Positions 30,956 through 32,388 of a stretch of DNA of 32,388 bases are shown here, one piece after another. This stretch comes from Thiomicrorhabdus sp. (lineage in GTDB: Bacteria > Pseudomonadota > Gammaproteobacteria > Thiomicrospirales > Thiomicrospiraceae). The notes beneath the pieces are model-generated. The model saw only the letters and a program-made list of their open reading frames with translations, was not told where the DNA came from and did not search any database. Position 1 is the first letter of the stretch, and each line of letters starts with the position of its first letter. The stretch spans positions 1 to 32,388 of the forward strand of contig WFPP01000112.1 of NCBI GenBank assembly GCA_015487495.1, in the 5' to 3' direction. The translations under genes and the position numbers were made by a program.

Positions 30956-32388
30956 CTAGCGATACAATTTACTGTACACCCCTCCTTGTGCTAATAAACC
31001 TTCATGACAACCCGATTCAATGATTTGACCATCTTCAAATACCAAAATCCGATCCGCTTGCCTAATTGAACTCAATCGATGCGCCACAATAAGCGTGGTT
31101 CGATTGGCTAAAAAAGGCATCAGATGTTGGTAAAGTTGACGCTCCGTTTCCATATCCAGCGCCGAGGTAGCCTCATCCATAATCACCACCTTTGGATCTT
31201 GTAAAATCATTCGGGCAATCGCCAATCGTTGACGTTGCCCACCTGAGAGTTTAATCCCATTACGTCCAACCACGGAATCCAGTTGTTGATCCAGCTTTCT
31301 TACCACCGATTCCATCTGTGCCAGTTTTAATGCCTGCCACATTTTTTCTTCCGAAATATCCGCTCCCAATGTTAAATTAAATCGAATACTTTGGTGAAAT
31401 AAAACAGGGTGTTGCAAAACCGTTGCCACATGTTGACGCACAACAGACTGCCCAATATCTTCAATCGAAACGTCACCATACAACACCTTGCCAGAAGTTG
31501 GCTCATAAAAACCAAGTAACAGCTGAACCAGAGTTGTTTTTCCCCCCCCACTGGCACCAACCAAAGCCAGTTTTTCGCCCGCTTTTATTTCAAAACTCAA
31601 ATGGTTTAATACCTTATCATCCTTACTTGGGTATTGAAACGAAAGCGCTTGCACAGCAACAGATACCGGCATTCCTGCCTTAAATGGATTTATTTTAGAA
31701 GGGTATTGTGGCTCTTGCTCTAAATCTAACACCTCATTCACTCGCTGTAACGCCCCACTGGCCGCACTATAACCATACTGAATCGCCAAAACTTCCTGAA
31801 CAGGGCCCATCATAAACCAAAGATAACCAAAAATAGCCATCATCTCACCAATAGACAATCCAGAAAAAACCACAAACAACATGCTTGCACCACGAAACAG
31901 ATCAAACCCAACCAAAAACACCATAAAAGAGAAACGGCTCGCCGCATCGCTCTTCCATGTATACGCCTCAGACTGTTGGCGAATGCTGTCGGCATGACCA
32001 CGAACACGATCAAAAAAAGCCCTATCTTGATTAGCGGCACGAATCTGTTGCAACGCGTCCAACGTTTCTGTCAGCGACTGCTGAAATACATCCAGCGCCG
32101 TATTTTCCTCTTTTTTAAGCCGCTGAACATTGCGACCCAAACGCATCGTAAAATAAATAACCAACGGATTCAGCAGTAAAATAAACAGCGCCAATTGCCA
32201 ATGCAACCAAAATAAAACAATCGAAATCCCCACCAACGAGAATACCGCAATAATGATTTTACCCACCGTTGTGCCCAAAAAACTATCAATGGTATTCACA
32301 TCATTCACCATCGTTGCCGACACACTGCCACTGCCCATCGTTTCATACTGCGCCATCGACACCCCTTGCACCCGCGCCAATAAATCAC
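30956..32388 (-). CDS. ABC exporter with fused membrane and ATPase domains (5' end outside window)
   Basis: The C-terminal 477 residues or so of a type IV ABC exporter (MsbA/LmrA-like half-transporter). The frame stays open to the window edge (GTGATTTATTGGCG reads D-L-L-A, as in the family's DLLARVQ), so the gene is partial and the first ATG-like position at 32380 is not its start. At least four membrane segments remain. The nucleotide-binding domain has Walker A GASGGGKTT, a Q-loop (VLQHPV), signature LSGGQRQR, Walker B VVIMDEATSALD and the H-loop IVAHRL. A C8 run (31542-31549) encodes the Walker A glycines. The substrate cannot be told; family members export lipids, peptides or drugs. Confidence 0.93.
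   Translation of the reverse strand, partial: DLLARVQGVSMAQYETMGSGSVSATMVNDVNTIDSFLGTTVGKIIIAVFSLVGISIVLFWLHWQLALFILLLNPLVIYFTMRLGRNVQRLKKEENTALDVFQQSLTETLDALQQIRAANQDRAFFDRVRGHADSIRQQSEAYTWKSDAASRFSFMVFLVGFDLFRGASMLFVVFSGLSIGEMMAIFGYLWFMMGPVQEVLAIQYGYSAASGALQRVNEVLDLEQEPQYPSKINPFKAGMPVSVAVQALSFQYPSKDDKVLNHLSFEIKAGEKLALVGASGGGKTTLVQLLLGFYEPTSGKVLYGDVSIEDIGQSVVRQHVATVLQHPVLFHQSIRFNLTLGADISEEKMWQALKLAQMESVVRKLDQQLDSVVGRNGIKLSGGQRQRLAIARMILQDPKVVIMDEATSALDMETERQLYQHLMPFLANRTTLIVAHRLSSIRQADRILVFEDGQIIESGCHEGLLAQGGVYSKLYR

Noticed and set aside
2256-31549. Poly-G tracts as phase-variation switches
   Set aside because: Most lie in frame inside genes expected to be essential or constitutive (lepA, recO, hrpA) and spell conserved residues. 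Slippage would destroy the protein rather than switch a surface trait.

Overview
The window is ordinary chromosomal sequence of a moderately AT-rich gammaproteobacterium. Gene order and protein types point to a sulfur-oxidising lineage of the Thiomicrospira/Hydrogenovibrio/Thiomicrorhabdus kind; this is an inference from synteny, a persulfide dioxygenase and a periplasmic rhodanese, and no marker gene fixes the genus. Nearly every gene is a recognisable housekeeping gene. I see no CRISPR array, prophage, toxin module, intact insertion sequence or secondary-metabolite cluster.

Layout. (1) 1-9700, all minus strand: rseC, mucD-type protease, then a tight block lepA-lepB-rnc-era-recO-pdxJ-acpS, a DUF445 membrane protein and an initiator tRNA. 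This is the classic sigma-E/lepA neighbourhood, but rpoE, rseA and rseB are missing between nadB and rseC. (2) 9828-14353: nadB (+), an orphan cheW-like gene (-), a ygfZ-like gene (+) and an unusual lipoprotein cytochrome c (-). (3) 14444-19392: a large hrpA helicase gene (-), divergent from an ETHE1-type persulfide dioxygenase (+). (4) 19393-26345: FKBP/SlyD-like isomerase (-), dnaQ (+), a yafS-like methyltransferase (-), gloB, mltD and slt (+). This is the familiar dnaQ-yafS-gloB-mltD neighbourhood without rnhA. (5) 26388-30188: cysS (-), divergent from ppiA, ppiB and lpxH (+), also a conserved arrangement. (6) 30304-32388: periplasmic rhodanese (-) and the 3' part of an ABC exporter gene (-) running off the window.

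Two non-gene signals stand out. First, runs of eight or nine G (or C) occur eleven times, far above chance for this composition. Almost all are followed on the G strand by an A- or A/T-rich tract, and they occur both inside essential genes and directly after stop codons. Second, a family of short dispersed elements resembling IS5-type miniature transposable elements is present: three copies of 138-269 bp near 9056, 19850 and 29149, plus four relics of their ends. One copy abuts rseC so closely that the rseC stop codon lies in element sequence. These are the best candidates for something undescribed; the coding content itself looks conventional.
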